From: Roseobacter litoralis Och 149
GTDB lineage: Bacteria > Pseudomonadota > Alphaproteobacteria > Rhodobacterales > Rhodobacteraceae
DNA length: 64,000 nucleotides
Direction: 5' to 3'
Assembly: GCF_000154785.2 (NCBI RefSeq)
Contig: NC_015730.1
Coordinates: forward strand, 3,038,001 to 3,102,000
Shown piece after piece: positions 52,692 to 62,457 of the stretch. Numbering within the stretch: the first letter of the stretch is position 1; the number at the start of each line of letters is the position of its first letter. Made by a program: the position numbers and the translations under genes. Below the pieces are notes generated by a model. That model saw only the letters and a list, made by a program, of their open reading frames with translations, did no database searches and had not been told where the DNA came from.

Positions 52692-53681
52692 TCATGACTT
52701 TGACCCATCACGACGATCCAGCCCTGCCAAAAAGGACTGCGCCGCCACAGATGGGGGCATCTCACCCGATGCAACCTTGTCGCCAAAGGACTTTAAAGCG
52801 GCGCGCGCCTGTGGTGTTTCCAACTGCCCAAGCAAGGCATTGCGCACGTCCTGTCCAAACCAATAGCGGGCCTGATCCGCGCGCGTGCGGTGCCAAAACC
52901 CTTGCGCGCGCCGCCAGGCGATCAGCGTTTCGATATCCTGCCAGACATCGGCCAGACCGTTTTCATGCAAAGCGGACACCATCACGGCCTTGGGGAACCC
53001 CTCCGGGTCCTGAGGCCGCTTGCGCAACAGCCGCAAAGCGCCCGCATAATCAGCACAGGTGCGCGTCGCCGCAGGCTTCAGATCGCCATCCGCCTTGTTG
53101 ACCAGAATCATGTCAGCGATCTCCATGATCCCGCGCTTGACGCCCTGCAATTCGTCCCCGCCCGCCGGGGCCAGCAAGAGCAGAAACAGATCAGAGATTT
53201 CCGCGACGACGGTCTCGGATTGGCCAACGCCCACGGTTTCAATCAACACCACGTCAAACCCTGCCGCCTCACAAAGCGCCACCGCCTCACGCGAGCGGCG
53301 CGCAACACCGCCCAAATGCGTCTGACTGGGTGAGGGGCGGATGAACGCATTGGGCGCACGGGCCAGTCTGTCCATCCGGGTTTTATCGCCGAGAATCGAT
53401 CCCCCCGAACGCGAGGATGACGGATCGACCGCCAAAACGGCCACCCGAAGGCCCTTTTCGACCAGCATCATGCCAAAGCTTTCGACAAAGGTGGATTTCC
53501 CGACGCCCGGCGTGCCCGACAGCCCGATGCGCAGGGCCTGCCGGTCTAAGGGCAGCAGTTGCAGTAATTCACTGGCCTGCACCCGATGATCCTCACGCGC
53601 GCTTTCGACCAATGTAATTGCCCGCGCCAAGGCGCGACGTTCGCCCTTGATGACACCTGCCGCAAGCTGCGCCGTCTCCAT
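52692..53681 (-). CDS. meaB: Methylmalonyl-CoA mutase-associated GTPase MeaB
   Basis: A 329-residue G3E-family GTPase. P-loop GLSGTPGVGKSTF (about 53-65), VDPSSSRSGGSILGDKTRM and the NKAD base-recognition motif (MILVNKADGD) are seen. MeaB loads and protects the B12 cofactor of methylmalonyl-CoA or ethylmalonyl-CoA mutase, whose genes are not in this window. The ATG at 53681 has AGGG-rich sequence upstream; 53702 is an alternative. Confidence 0.93.
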   Translation of the reverse strand: METAQLAAGVIKGERRALARAITLVESAREDHRVQASELLQLLPLDRQALRIGLSGTPGVGKSTFVESFGMMLVEKGLRVAVLAVDPSSSRSGGSILGDKTRMDRLARAPNAFIRPSPSQTHLGGVARRSREAVALCEAAGFDVVLIETVGVGQSETVVAEISDLFLLLLAPAGGDELQGVKRGIMEIADMILVNKADGDLKPAATRTCADYAGALRLLRKRPQDPEGFPKAVMVSALHENGLADVWQDIETLIAWRRAQGFWHRTRADQARYWFGQDVRNALLGQLETPQARAALKSFGDKVASGEMPPSVAAQSFLAGLDRRDGSKS

Positions 53682-53774
53682 ATGCCCTGCCCCTTTGTTC
53701 ATTGACGTTTTTCCGGCAGTGCTTGGCAAATGTCCAGTGCTTGGCGCGCCTTCAACCATCGGCTATGAGGCCAC

Positions 53775-56216
53775 ATGTCATTTTCTTTGCCAATTGATGC
53801 GATTTTACCGGAGGTCATCAACGCCTTGCGCGATGACAAACGTGTGGTTCTGCAAGCCCCCCCCGGCGCGGGTAAAACCACGCGCGTGCCCTTGGCCATC
53901 CTGTCAGCGGGTTTGACCGATGGGCGCATTCTGATGCTGGAGCCCCGGCGGCTGGCTGCCCGCGCCGCAGCAGAACGCATGGCGCAAACACTGGGTGAAC
54001 CCCTGGGGGGTCGTGTCGGGTATCGCATCAAGGGCCAGTCCAAGGTCAGCAAGGACACTAAGATCGAGGTTGTGACCGAAGGAATCCTGACGCGCATGCT
54101 TCAGAGCGACCCCGAATTGCCCGGCGTGGGCGCTGTGATATTTGATGAGTTCCACGAACGGTCACTGAACGCGGATCTGGGCCTTGCGTTGTGTCTGGAG
54201 GTCGCCGAGGCGCTGCGCGATGACCTGCTGCTGGTTGTGATGTCTGCCACGCTGGATGCAGCCCCGGTGGCGGACCTGATGGGCGCGCCGGTTCTCACAT
54301 CGCAGGGGCGCAGCTATCCCGTGATTGAACACTGGCTGCCCCGACCGATTGGCAAAACCCAAAGGCTGGAAGCGGCCACTGCCGATCTCATCCTGAACGC
54401 ACTCAAAACGGAAGAGGGCAGCGTGCTTGCCTTTCTCCCCGGCGAGGGGGAAATCAGGCGCACGCTTGCGTTGCTCAAAAACCAAATCCCGAAAGACACG
54501 TCGCTCCAGCCGCTTTTTGGCGCGATGGATTTCAAAGACCAGCGCGCCGCCATCGCGCCTTGCAAAGACGGGCGCAAGGTCGTCCTTGCCACCTCAATCG
54601 CCGAAACCTCGCTGACCATCGAAGGGATACGCGTGGTTGTCGATGCGGGCATGTCGCGGCGTGCTGTTTTCGACCCCGCGTCAGGAATGGCCAGACTGGT
54701 GACGACAAAAGTATCCAAGGCCGAAGCACACCAACGTGCCGGACGTGCTGGTCGCATGGCCCCCGGTGCCTGCTATAAGCTCTGGACCAAAGGCGAAGAT
54801 GGCGCATTGGCAGCATTCCCGCCACCAGAAATCGACGTCGGCGATTTGACCGCCTTCGCCCTCGAAGTGGCACTTTGGGGCAGTTCTGCTGACACGCTGC
54901 GGTTTGTCTCACCGCCGCATAAGGGGCGGTTGGCCGAAGCCCATGCGGTGTTGGCCATGTTGAACGCATTGGATGACAGGGAGCGGATCACAGCGCACGG
55001 TCGCGCTCTGGCGCAAGTGCCGCTGCATCCCCGGCTGGCCCATATGGTGGCCTTGGGGGGACAAAACGCCCCACTGCTGGCGGCCTTATTGGCAGAGCGT
55101 GACGTTTTGCGCGGCGCGTCCTGCGATCTCACTTTGCGGTTTGACGCTGTGCGCGACCCTGCCGCCTTTCAACGTGCACATGCCTTTGAACCGCACCGCC
55201 CGACCGTTCAGCGCATCCAGCAGGAAGCCAAAAGGCTCGCCCGAAACACACGCGGCACAGGCCCGGAAAACATCGCCCTGCTGGCGGCACTGGCCTATCC
55301 GGATCGCATCGGTTTGCGCCGGGCGGGAGATGCTCCGCGATATATCCTCGCTGGCGGCAAAGGCGCGCGCCTGCCCGATGCAGACCCCATGGCGCAGGCG
55401 CGACTGATTATTGCAACCGATCTGGACGGTGACCCACGCGAGGCGCGCATCAGGCAGGCCGCCACCCTGTCCGAGCAAAACCTGCGCGAGGTCTTTACAG
55501 ATCAGATTGCATGGCATGACGTTTGTCAGTGGTCACGCCGCGAGAACCGTGTTGAAGCACGTCAGCAGGAAAGGTTCGGCGCACTTGTGCTGGACAACCG
55601 GGTATGGCGCGACGCACCTGCGCAGGACATCGCAATTGCAATGCTGGAGGGGGTTCGCCAATTGGGCCTACTGCCCACCAAAGCCGCAGAACGGCTCATG
55701 GCACGCGCCGCGCTGATGCGCCGTGCGCATGCAGATTTTCCGGACCTGAGCGAAACGCAACTGATGGATACCCTTGAAACATGGCTGCTGCCGCATCTGA
55801 CGGGCGTCAAAACGGCCAGCGACTGGCGCCGCTTTGACATCACCTCAGCGCTGCAGGCACATCTGGGCTGGGACCGGATGCAAGCATTGGATCGCGCCGT
55901 ACCTGCCCATTTCCTCACGCCGCTTGGCCGCAAAATTGCGATCGACTACGACGGACACCAGCCTTGCATCGCGGTCCGGCTACAGGAACTCTTTGGCGTC
56001 ACACAACACCCCACGGTCGCCGGAACACCGGTTCAGATCACGCTGCTTTCGCCCGCCCAACGCCCCGTACAGGTCACCGAAGACCTGCCGGGCTTTTGGG
56101 CCTCGTCCTACGCGGACGTGCGCAAAGACATGCGGGGCCAGTACCCCAAACATCCCTGGCCCGAAGACCCAACGGCGGCGGACCCGACACTCCGGGCCAA
56201 ACCGCGCCGCCGGTGA
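53775..56216 (+). CDS. hrpB: ATP-dependent helicase HrpB
   Basis: An 813-residue DEAH-type helicase. Motif I APPGAGKTTRVPL (about 28-40), motif II FDEFHERSLNADL, motif III VMSATLDA and motif VI QRAGRAGRM are present, then the HrpB-specific C-terminal domain (about 480-810). The DEFH form of motif II is a DEAH variant. It is divergent from meaB and convergent with argF, 4 bp away. Its cellular RNA target is not established for most bacteria. Confidence 0.94.
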   Translation: MSFSLPIDAILPEVINALRDDKRVVLQAPPGAGKTTRVPLAILSAGLTDGRILMLEPRRLAARAAAERMAQTLGEPLGGRVGYRIKGQSKVSKDTKIEVVTEGILTRMLQSDPELPGVGAVIFDEFHERSLNADLGLALCLEVAEALRDDLLLVVMSATLDAAPVADLMGAPVLTSQGRSYPVIEHWLPRPIGKTQRLEAATADLILNALKTEEGSVLAFLPGEGEIRRTLALLKNQIPKDTSLQPLFGAMDFKDQRAAIAPCKDGRKVVLATSIAETSLTIEGIRVVVDAGMSRRAVFDPASGMARLVTTKVSKAEAHQRAGRAGRMAPGACYKLWTKGEDGALAAFPPPEIDVGDLTAFALEVALWGSSADTLRFVSPPHKGRLAEAHAVLAMLNALDDRERITAHGRALAQVPLHPRLAHMVALGGQNAPLLAALLAERDVLRGASCDLTLRFDAVRDPAAFQRAHAFEPHRPTVQRIQQEAKRLARNTRGTGPENIALLAALAYPDRIGLRRAGDAPRYILAGGKGARLPDADPMAQARLIIATDLDGDPREARIRQAATLSEQNLREVFTDQIAWHDVCQWSRRENRVEARQQERFGALVLDNRVWRDAPAQDIAIAMLEGVRQLGLLPTKAAERLMARAALMRRAHADFPDLSETQLMDTLETWLLPHLTGVKTASDWRRFDITSALQAHLGWDRMQALDRAVPAHFLTPLGRKIAIDYDGHQPCIAVRLQELFGVTQHPTVAGTPVQITLLSPAQRPVQVTEDLPGFWASSYADVRKDMRGQYPKHPWPEDPTAADPTLRAKPRRR

Positions 56217-56220
56217 AACA

Positions 56221-57147
56221 CTAGACAGCCAGACACCAGCGCATGATGGCTTTTTGCGCGTGCAACCTGTTTTCAGCTTCATCAAAGATCACGGACTGCG
56301 GCCCGTCCATCACCTCTGATGTGGCCTCATCGTCGCGATGCGCAGGCAGGCAATGCATGAAAAGCGCTTCCGGCTTGGCGTGCGACATCAATGCCGCATC
56401 CACCCGATAGGGCCGCAACTGGTTGTGGCGACGTTCGCGCGCCGATTGCGCGTCATGCATGGAGACCCACGTGTCCGTGACCACCAGATCGGCCCCCTCG
56501 ACCGCCTTGGCCGGGTCACGCTCCACAGCAACATTCACCCCTTTGGAACGAGCCAGATCGATAAACTCTGGCTCCGGGTCCAGCGTTGGCGGGCCGGTAA
56601 AGGTCAGATCAAAGCCGAACTGCCCAGCCGCGTGCAAAAACGACGAGCAAACGTTGTTGCCATCCCCCGACCAGACCACCTTTTTTCCAGCGATCGGGCC
56701 GCGATGCTCTTCAAACGTCAGGATATCGGCCATGATCTGACAAGGATGCGTGCGGTCAGTCAGACCGTTGATCACCGGGACGGTCGCAAACTCTGCCATC
56801 TCGGTCAGCACCGCCTCATCAAAGGTGCGGATCATGATGAGGTCAACATAGCGGCTCAGCACGCGGGCAGTATCGGCGATGGTCTCACCATGGCCCAGTT
56901 GCATGTCAGAGCCGGACAAGACCATTGTCTGCCCCCCCATCTGCCGCACCCCAACATCAAAGGACACACGCGTTCGGGTCGACGGCTTTTCGAAGATCAG
57001 CGCCACCATATGATCTTTCAGCGGTTGCGTGTCATCCGGCGCGCCACGGGGGCGTCCAAGCCGCGCGTTTTTCATGGTTGCTGCCTGATCAATGATCCCA
57101 CGCAAATCGGCAGGGTCGGTCAGGTGAATATCTAGAAAATGGTTCAT
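56221..57147 (-). CDS. argF: Ornithine carbamoyltransferase
   Basis: A 308-residue enzyme that makes citrulline from ornithine and carbamoyl phosphate. Carbamoyl-phosphate motif [13 protein letters not shown] (about 53-65), HPCQIMAD and the ornithine-loop HCLPAHR are intact. It lies 60 bp after argD on the same strand, forming an arginine-synthesis pair. Confidence 0.96.
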   Translation of the reverse strand: MNHFLDIHLTDPADLRGIIDQAATMKNARLGRPRGAPDDTQPLKDHMVALIFEKPSTRTRVSFDVGVRQMGGQTMVLSGSDMQLGHGETIADTARVLSRYVDLIMIRTFDEAVLTEMAEFATVPVINGLTDRTHPCQIMADILTFEEHRGPIAGKKVVWSGDGNNVCSSFLHAAGQFGFDLTFTGPPTLDPEPEFIDLARSKGVNVAVERDPAKAVEGADLVVTDTWVSMHDAQSARERRHNQLRPYRVDAALMSHAKPEALFMHCLPAHRDDEATSEVMDGPQSVIFDEAENRLHAQKAIMRWCLAV

Positions 57148-57207
57148 TGTATCTTACTCTGTTCAAGGACGGCGATCTTCGCGCCGCCCAAACTATGGGT
57201 TACGTAC

Positions 57208-58383
57208 TCAGGCTGCTTGAATACTGCGCGCCGCAGCGCCAAGCCGCGCGACGGCATCCGAGATCTCATCGTCTGAAATCGTGAGCGGTGGCAGCAAGCG
57301 CACCACATTGTCAGCCGCCGGAACGGTCAGGATCAATTCGTTATAGCCCGCCGCGACAACGTCCGTGTTTGCCGCACGGCATTTGATACCCAGCATCAAG
57401 CCAGAGCCACGCACGCTTTCAAAGACCTCGGGATGCTCTGCAACAAGACCCTCAAGCCGCTGGCGCATCAAGGCCCCCTTGCGGGCCACATCCGCGAGAA
57501 ACGCAGGATCAGCAACGTGATCCAGAACCGCGCAGCCAACCGCGCAACCGAGCGGATTGCCGCCATAGGTCGATCCATGCGTGCCCAGCGTCATGCCGCA
57601 GGCGGCCTCTTCGGTGGCCAGCACGGCCCCGATGGGAAACCCGCCCCCGATGCCTTTGGCAACCATCATGATGTCCGGTGTCACCCCAGCCCATTCATGC
57701 GCAAAAAGCCTGCCCGTGCGCGCCACGCCGCATTGTACTTCGTCAAAGATCAGCAGCACGCCATGCGTATCACACAGATCGCGCAAGCCCTTTAGGCATT
57801 GATCCGGCACCGGGCGAATGCCGCCCTCCCCCTGAATGGGTTCGATGATTACGGCCGCTGTGGTGTCGTCAAAAGCCGCCGTCAGCGCGTCGTGATCGCC
57901 GAACTCCAAATGCGTGAACCCGGGCAAAAGTGGGCCAAACCCTTTGGTCATTTTCTCAGACCCCGCCGCCGCGATACCAGCCGCAGAGCGCCCGTGAAAT
58001 GACCCCGAAAACGCCAGTATCTGCGATTTTTCCGGCTTGCCTTTGTCGTTCCAGTATTTGCGCGCCATCTTGACGGCCAACTCGCAGGCTTCGGTGCCCG
58101 AGTTGGTGAAAAAGACCGTATCGGCAAAGGTCAGATCGGTAAGCTTGTCGGCGAGGTTTTGCTGCTGCGGGATCTGATAGAGGTTCGAGGTATGCCATAG
58201 CGCCTCTGCCTGATCCGTCAGAGCCTTAACCAGCTTTGGATGCGCATGCCCCAGAGCCGTGACCGCAATCCCCGCCGCCAGATCAAGAAAGCGTCGCCCA
58301 TCTGCCTCAATCAACCAGGAGCCTTCACCTTTTACAAAGCTCAGGGGGGCACGGGCATAGGTCGGCAGTATAGTGGGGATCAT
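57208..58383 (-). CDS. argD: Acetylornithine/succinyldiaminopimelate aminotransferase
   Basis: A 391-residue class III aminotransferase using PLP. FFTNSGTEACELAVKMARKY (about 95-114), the Asp in IFDEVQCGVARTG and the Schiff-base Lys in MMVAKGIGGGFPIG are all visible. It transaminates N-acetylglutamate semialdehyde to N-acetylornithine. The ATG at 58383 fits the family N-terminus; an open frame to 58431 is not used. It precedes argF. Confidence 0.94.
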   Translation of the reverse strand: MIPTILPTYARAPLSFVKGEGSWLIEADGRRFLDLAAGIAVTALGHAHPKLVKALTDQAEALWHTSNLYQIPQQQNLADKLTDLTFADTVFFTNSGTEACELAVKMARKYWNDKGKPEKSQILAFSGSFHGRSAAGIAAAGSEKMTKGFGPLLPGFTHLEFGDHDALTAAFDDTTAAVIIEPIQGEGGIRPVPDQCLKGLRDLCDTHGVLLIFDEVQCGVARTGRLFAHEWAGVTPDIMMVAKGIGGGFPIGAVLATEEAACGMTLGTHGSTYGGNPLGCAVGCAVLDHVADPAFLADVARKGALMRQRLEGLVAEHPEVFESVRGSGLMLGIKCRAANTDVVAAGYNELILTVPAADNVVRLLPPLTISDDEISDAVARLGAAARSIQAA

Positions 58384-58772
58384 CGGATCATCCTCAGGTA
58401 GGGGTCGCAGGCCAGAACGCAGAACGTGCATGAGCCGGAGACACAGGTCAATAATGTTTACAGATTTTCAGTTGGTTCAGTGACCGCAAAGACATGCGGT
58501 CTTTCGGGTTTCGGCTTCAGCCGGTGCGTCGAGCCTGTCGTCGCATGAGGGGTTTTCTGGACATCAACATGCACCCGGTTTAGGACAAGGCTGCCGATTT
58601 GCAAAGCAGAATTTATCCGCCGGTGGCGATTCCTACCGATAATAAAGCGGTTTAAGCTTGCTCAAAGGGCGTTCGCGGCTTGTATCTCCGCGTCTAGTCT
58701 TTAGAATAAGAAGCTACGCTGACATAGTGGCGGTCCTGATCAACGGGCCGCCTTTTGAATTGAGGAATGCTG
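58384..58772. promoter_or_regulatory. Divergent control region, argD / gcrA
   Basis: 389 bp with no recognisable gene. It must hold the argD and gcrA promoters. A GANTC methylation site (GATTC, 58628-58632) lies about 140 bp before gcrA, of interest because GcrA acts at CcrM-methylated GANTC sites. GAGGA lies just before the gcrA ATG. Confidence 0.5.
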
Positions 58773-59336
58773 ATGTCCTGGACAGACGAACGGGTTGAAC
58801 TGCTCAAAAAGATGTGGGGCGAAGGCCAATCCGCAAGTCAGATCGCCAAGGAGCTCGGCGGTGTGACCCGTAATGCCGTCATTGGCAAGGTGCACCGGCT
58901 GGGCCTGTCGAACCGTGCCACGACCAGCACAAAGACCGAGACCAAGGCCAAAGCGGCACCGAAAGCGGACACCAAGCCCAAACCGACCCCCAAGCCGGCG
59001 GAGCCCGCTGCGAAAGCGGCCCCCGAACCCGCAGCACCCAAACCATTGCCTGCGCGCAAACAGATTATCCCGGCCGGGCAGCCTCTGCCGCCGCAGCCAT
59101 CCGCAAATGAGATCAGCCCGGAAGCCCTCGCCAAGGTCTCGGCCATCGAGAAAAAAGCCAAACGGCTGACGCTGATGGAACTGACCGAACGGACCTGCAA
59201 ATGGCCCGTGGGCGACCCTGCGACGGACGACTTCTGGTTTTGCGGTCTGACGGTGCAACAGGGCAAACCCTATTGCGAGGCACATGTCGGCGTTGCGTTT
59301 CAGCCTATGTCATCCCGCCGGGACCGCCGCCGCTGA
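58773..59336 (+). CDS. gcrA: GcrA cell cycle regulator
   Basis: A 187-residue alphaproteobacterial cell-cycle activator. The N-terminal helix-turn-helix is WTDERVELLKKMWGEGQSAS then RNAVIGKVHRLGLSNR (about 3-50); the Ala/Pro/Lys-rich linker (about 51-110) is low in complexity; the C-terminal domain has conserved CKWPVGDP and CEAHVGVAF. GcrA binds sigma-70 and acts at GANTC-containing promoters. I start at the second ATG (58773), seven bases after GAGGA; 58767 is also possible. Confidence 0.94.
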   Translation: MSWTDERVELLKKMWGEGQSASQIAKELGGVTRNAVIGKVHRLGLSNRATTSTKTETKAKAAPKADTKPKPTPKPAEPAAKAAPEPAAPKPLPARKQIIPAGQPLPPQPSANEISPEALAKVSAIEKKAKRLTLMELTERTCKWPVGDPATDDFWFCGLTVQQGKPYCEAHVGVAFQPMSSRRDRRR

Positions 59337-59455
59337 TCCTTGCCTGACCGGTTCGCCATCGCGGCCCTTTTGAAATATCACAAACACAAAGGTGAGTTGC
59401 GCGTGGCTTTGGGTCAGGTATGACCCTGTCGTACTCAAAAAGCGAAAAGACTGCC

Positions 59456-61081
59456 ATGGTGACCACCAAAACCCAAATTCGCGCTGCCGATGCGGTCGCA
59501 CAACGCCTTTACCGGGCAGGCTGCCGTTATGCATTTGGCATGCCCGGCGGGGAAGTCCTGACGCTGGTTGACGCTTTGGAGACGGCGGGCATCACCTTTA
59601 TCCTCGCCAAGCATGAAAATGCAGCCGCCTTCATGGCCGAAGGCGCATATCACCAGACCGGCGCACCAGGTATTTTGGTGGCAACGGTTGGTCCCGGTGC
59701 TTTGAACGGTGTGAACGCGGTTGCGAATGCACATCAGGACCGCGTGCCGCTGATCGTTCTGGCGGGCGCCGTGGACGCAGACGAGGCGCAGAGCTACACG
59801 CATCAGGTTCTGGATCAGCAGGCTGTCTTTCGCCCGATCACCAAAGCCAGCTTTACGCTTGTGCAAGGTGCGGCGCACATCATCGCCGACAAGGCTGTAG
59901 CCATCGCAACAGAGGGTCGCCCCGGACCGGTGCATATTGATGTGCCGATTTCTGTCGCCGACAGCCTTGTGCCCGCCAAAGCGCCACCAGACCGGCAGCC
60001 TGCCGCGTCAACGGCCCCTGCGGGGAGCGACCTGACACAGGCGCGCGATTGGCTGACGTCCGCCCGACGCCCGATCATTGTCGCAGGTGTTGATGCGATG
60101 AATGAGGGCTGCGGCGCTGCGCTCGTGCAATTTGCTGAAACCTTCGGTGTCCCGGTGATCACAACGTATAAGGCAAAAGGGATCATCCCCGAAGATCACC
60201 CGCTGGCGCTTGGCGGCGCAGGCCTGTCACCGCTTGCGGATACGCACCTTTTGCCTCTGCTGAACGCCGCAGACCTGATCCTATGCCTGGGCTATGACCC
60301 GATCGAAATGCGCACCGGCTGGCGTGACGTCTGGACACCACAGACGCAGAACATCATCGACATCACCGCCGCGCCAAACCATCACTACATGCATCAGGCC
60401 AGCCTGAACATCATCGCAGATTGCGGGGCAACCCTTGAGGCCCTTTCAGACGGGATCACGTCGGCAAACACATGGCCAGATCACGCCCCTGAGGCTACAA
60501 AAACAGCGTTGGCAGCGGCTTTCCCGACGGGTGATGACTGGGGCCCGGCCGCCGTCATTGACACCTGTCGCGCCATCTTGCCCCGGAACACCATTGCCAC
60601 GGCGGACAGCGGTGCGCATCGCATCCTGCTCAGCCAGATGTGGCAGTGCTACACGCCGCGCGGCCTGATCCAATCCTCGGCACTGTGCACAATGGGATGT
60701 GCGGTGCCGCTGGCCATGGGGGCATCACTGGCCACACAGGACACGCCTGTTGTCTCCTTTTCTGGAGATGCCGGATTCCTGATGGTCGCCGGGGAATTGT
60801 CGACCGCAGCGGAACTCGGTCTGCGCACAATCTTTGTGGTTTTCGTAGACGCCTCCCTCGCGCTGATCGAACTCAAGCAACGCGCCCGCCAACTGACAAA
60901 CCACGGTGTGGACTTCGCAGAGCACGATTTCGCCGCCATCGGACGTGCCTTTGGGGGCGTCGGGGTCACAGTGCACAACCGTACAGAAATGCGCGACGCA
61001 CTGGAAACAGCACTGGCGGCGGACAAGTTTACCGTGATCGCTGCAAAAATCGAACGGGGGTCTTATGACGGACGAATCTAA
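59456..61081 (+). CDS. Thiamine-pyrophosphate-dependent enzyme (acetolactate-synthase-like)
   Basis: A protein of about 541 residues with the three TPP-enzyme domains: PYR (about 5-170, with the activating Glu in LAKHENAAAFMAEGAY), a central domain (about 185-320) and PP (about 350-530, with GDAGFLM). The metal-binding stretch reads VFVDASLALI, where many relatives have LNN. It may be a carboligase or 2-oxo/2-hydroxy-acid lyase; true acetolactate synthase is unlikely because no small-subunit gene follows. It overlaps a CoA-transferase gene by 17 bp, so the two probably act on one pathway. The start is uncertain (59420 is also open). Confidence 0.85.
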   Translation: MVTTKTQIRAADAVAQRLYRAGCRYAFGMPGGEVLTLVDALETAGITFILAKHENAAAFMAEGAYHQTGAPGILVATVGPGALNGVNAVANAHQDRVPLIVLAGAVDADEAQSYTHQVLDQQAVFRPITKASFTLVQGAAHIIADKAVAIATEGRPGPVHIDVPISVADSLVPAKAPPDRQPAASTAPAGSDLTQARDWLTSARRPIIVAGVDAMNEGCGAALVQFAETFGVPVITTYKAKGIIPEDHPLALGGAGLSPLADTHLLPLLNAADLILCLGYDPIEMRTGWRDVWTPQTQNIIDITAAPNHHYMHQASLNIIADCGATLEALSDGITSANTWPDHAPEATKTALAAAFPTGDDWGPAAVIDTCRAILPRNTIATADSGAHRILLSQMWQCYTPRGLIQSSALCTMGCAVPLAMGASLATQDTPVVSFSGDAGFLMVAGELSTAAELGLRTIFVVFVDASLALIELKQRARQLTNHGVDFAEHDFAAIGRAFGGVGVTVHNRTEMRDALETALAADKFTVIAAKIERGSYDGRI

Positions 61082-62273
61082 GACGAAAGGCGCACTGGAT
61101 GGTCTTGTCGTACTTGACCTGAGCCGAATCCTCGCGGGGCCGACGGCCACACAGCTGCTGGGTGATCTGGGCGCCACGGTCCTGAAAGTCGAAAACCCGA
61201 AAACGGGCGGCGACGACACAAGGGGGTGGGGGCCGAACTATGCGCTCAATAATGACGGGTCACGCACCGATCTTTCTGCCTACTTCATGGCCGCCAACCG
61301 CAACAAACAGTCGGTCAGCATCGATCTGTCGACCGAGGATGGACAGAAAACCGTTCAAAAGCTGGCGGCGCGCGCGGATGTCGTCATCGAGAATTACAAA
61401 CCCGGCGGGTTGGAAAAATACGGCTTGGATCACGCCGCACTCTGTGCCGCGCATCCGGCGTTGGTCTATTGCTCAATCTCGGGCTTCGGGCACACGGGAC
61501 CCAACAGGGATCAACCGGGTTACGACCTCATGGCACAGGGCTATGGCGGCATAATGTCATTGACCGGTGAGCCAGAGGGGCAGCCGATGAAAGTTGGCGT
61601 TGGGATCGCGGATGTCATGTGCGGCATGTACGCCACCATCGGCATATTGGCAGCATTGCGCCACCGCGATGCCACCGGCGAGGGGCAGCACATTGATCTG
61701 TCGCTTGTAGATGCGCAGATGGCGTGGCTTATCAATGAGGGCACCAATTACCTCACTTCAGGCAAACTGCCCGTGCGGCGCGGCAATGCACACCCCAACA
61801 TTGTGCCCTATGAGGCTTTTGGTTGTTCAGACGGGCATGTTTTGGTCGCAGTGGGAAATGACGCGCAGTTTGCACGTTTTTGCGATGTGCTGGGGTGCCC
61901 GGAGATGGCCGCCGATACGCGCTTTACCACGAACCTCGCGCGGATTGAGAACCGCGACGTGCTGATCCCGCTGATTGCCGAACGGCTTTCTGGCATCACC
62001 AAAGCCGACGTGATCGCGCGCCTGCACGCGGTCAAAGTGCCCGTGGGTCCGATCAACACAGTGGCTGAGGCGCTTCATTCTGATCAGGCGAAAGCGCGCG
62101 GTGTTGTACAGGAAATGGCAGCACCGGGGGTGCAAGGTGGCACTGTCCAGCTATTGGGTAATCCACTGAAACTATCCCGCACGCCGGTGCGATATGACCG
62201 CCCGCCCCCCCGCTTTGGTCAGGACACCGAAACAGTGCTGCGTGATTTCGGTCTGTCCGATGACAAGAGCTGA
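61065..62273 (+). CDS. CaiB/BaiF family CoA transferase
   Basis: A 402-residue class III CoA transferase. LDLSRILAGPTATQLLGDLG (about 18-37), the nucleophilic Asp in VGVGIADVMCGMYA (about 178-191) and GEGQHIDLSLVDAQ are the family signatures. It moves CoA from a donor thioester to a carboxylic acid. The start lies inside the TPP-enzyme gene (17-bp overlap). Formyl-CoA:oxalate transferase plus oxalyl-CoA decarboxylase is a known pairing of these families, but the specific substrate cannot be assigned here. Confidence 0.92.
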   Translation: MTDESKTKGALDGLVVLDLSRILAGPTATQLLGDLGATVLKVENPKTGGDDTRGWGPNYALNNDGSRTDLSAYFMAANRNKQSVSIDLSTEDGQKTVQKLAARADVVIENYKPGGLEKYGLDHAALCAAHPALVYCSISGFGHTGPNRDQPGYDLMAQGYGGIMSLTGEPEGQPMKVGVGIADVMCGMYATIGILAALRHRDATGEGQHIDLSLVDAQMAWLINEGTNYLTSGKLPVRRGNAHPNIVPYEAFGCSDGHVLVAVGNDAQFARFCDVLGCPEMAADTRFTTNLARIENRDVLIPLIAERLSGITKADVIARLHAVKVPVGPINTVAEALHSDQAKARGVVQEMAAPGVQGGTVQLLGNPLKLSRTPVRYDRPPPRFGQDTETVLRDFGLSDDKS

Positions 62274-62457
62274 TTAATTCAATCATCCTATGCGCAGTTT
62301 TCCGCTGAAATCACGTTACTTTCTGAGGATAACTGTGAAACATTCATCGTTTTTCCACACAGTCCTTCACGTTGACGTGTAACTTCTGCACGAGCGCTTC
62401 GCACACTGTCGTTTTTCGATAAACAGAAAACAACAGGTGTAAAAAGGTGTGTTTTCA

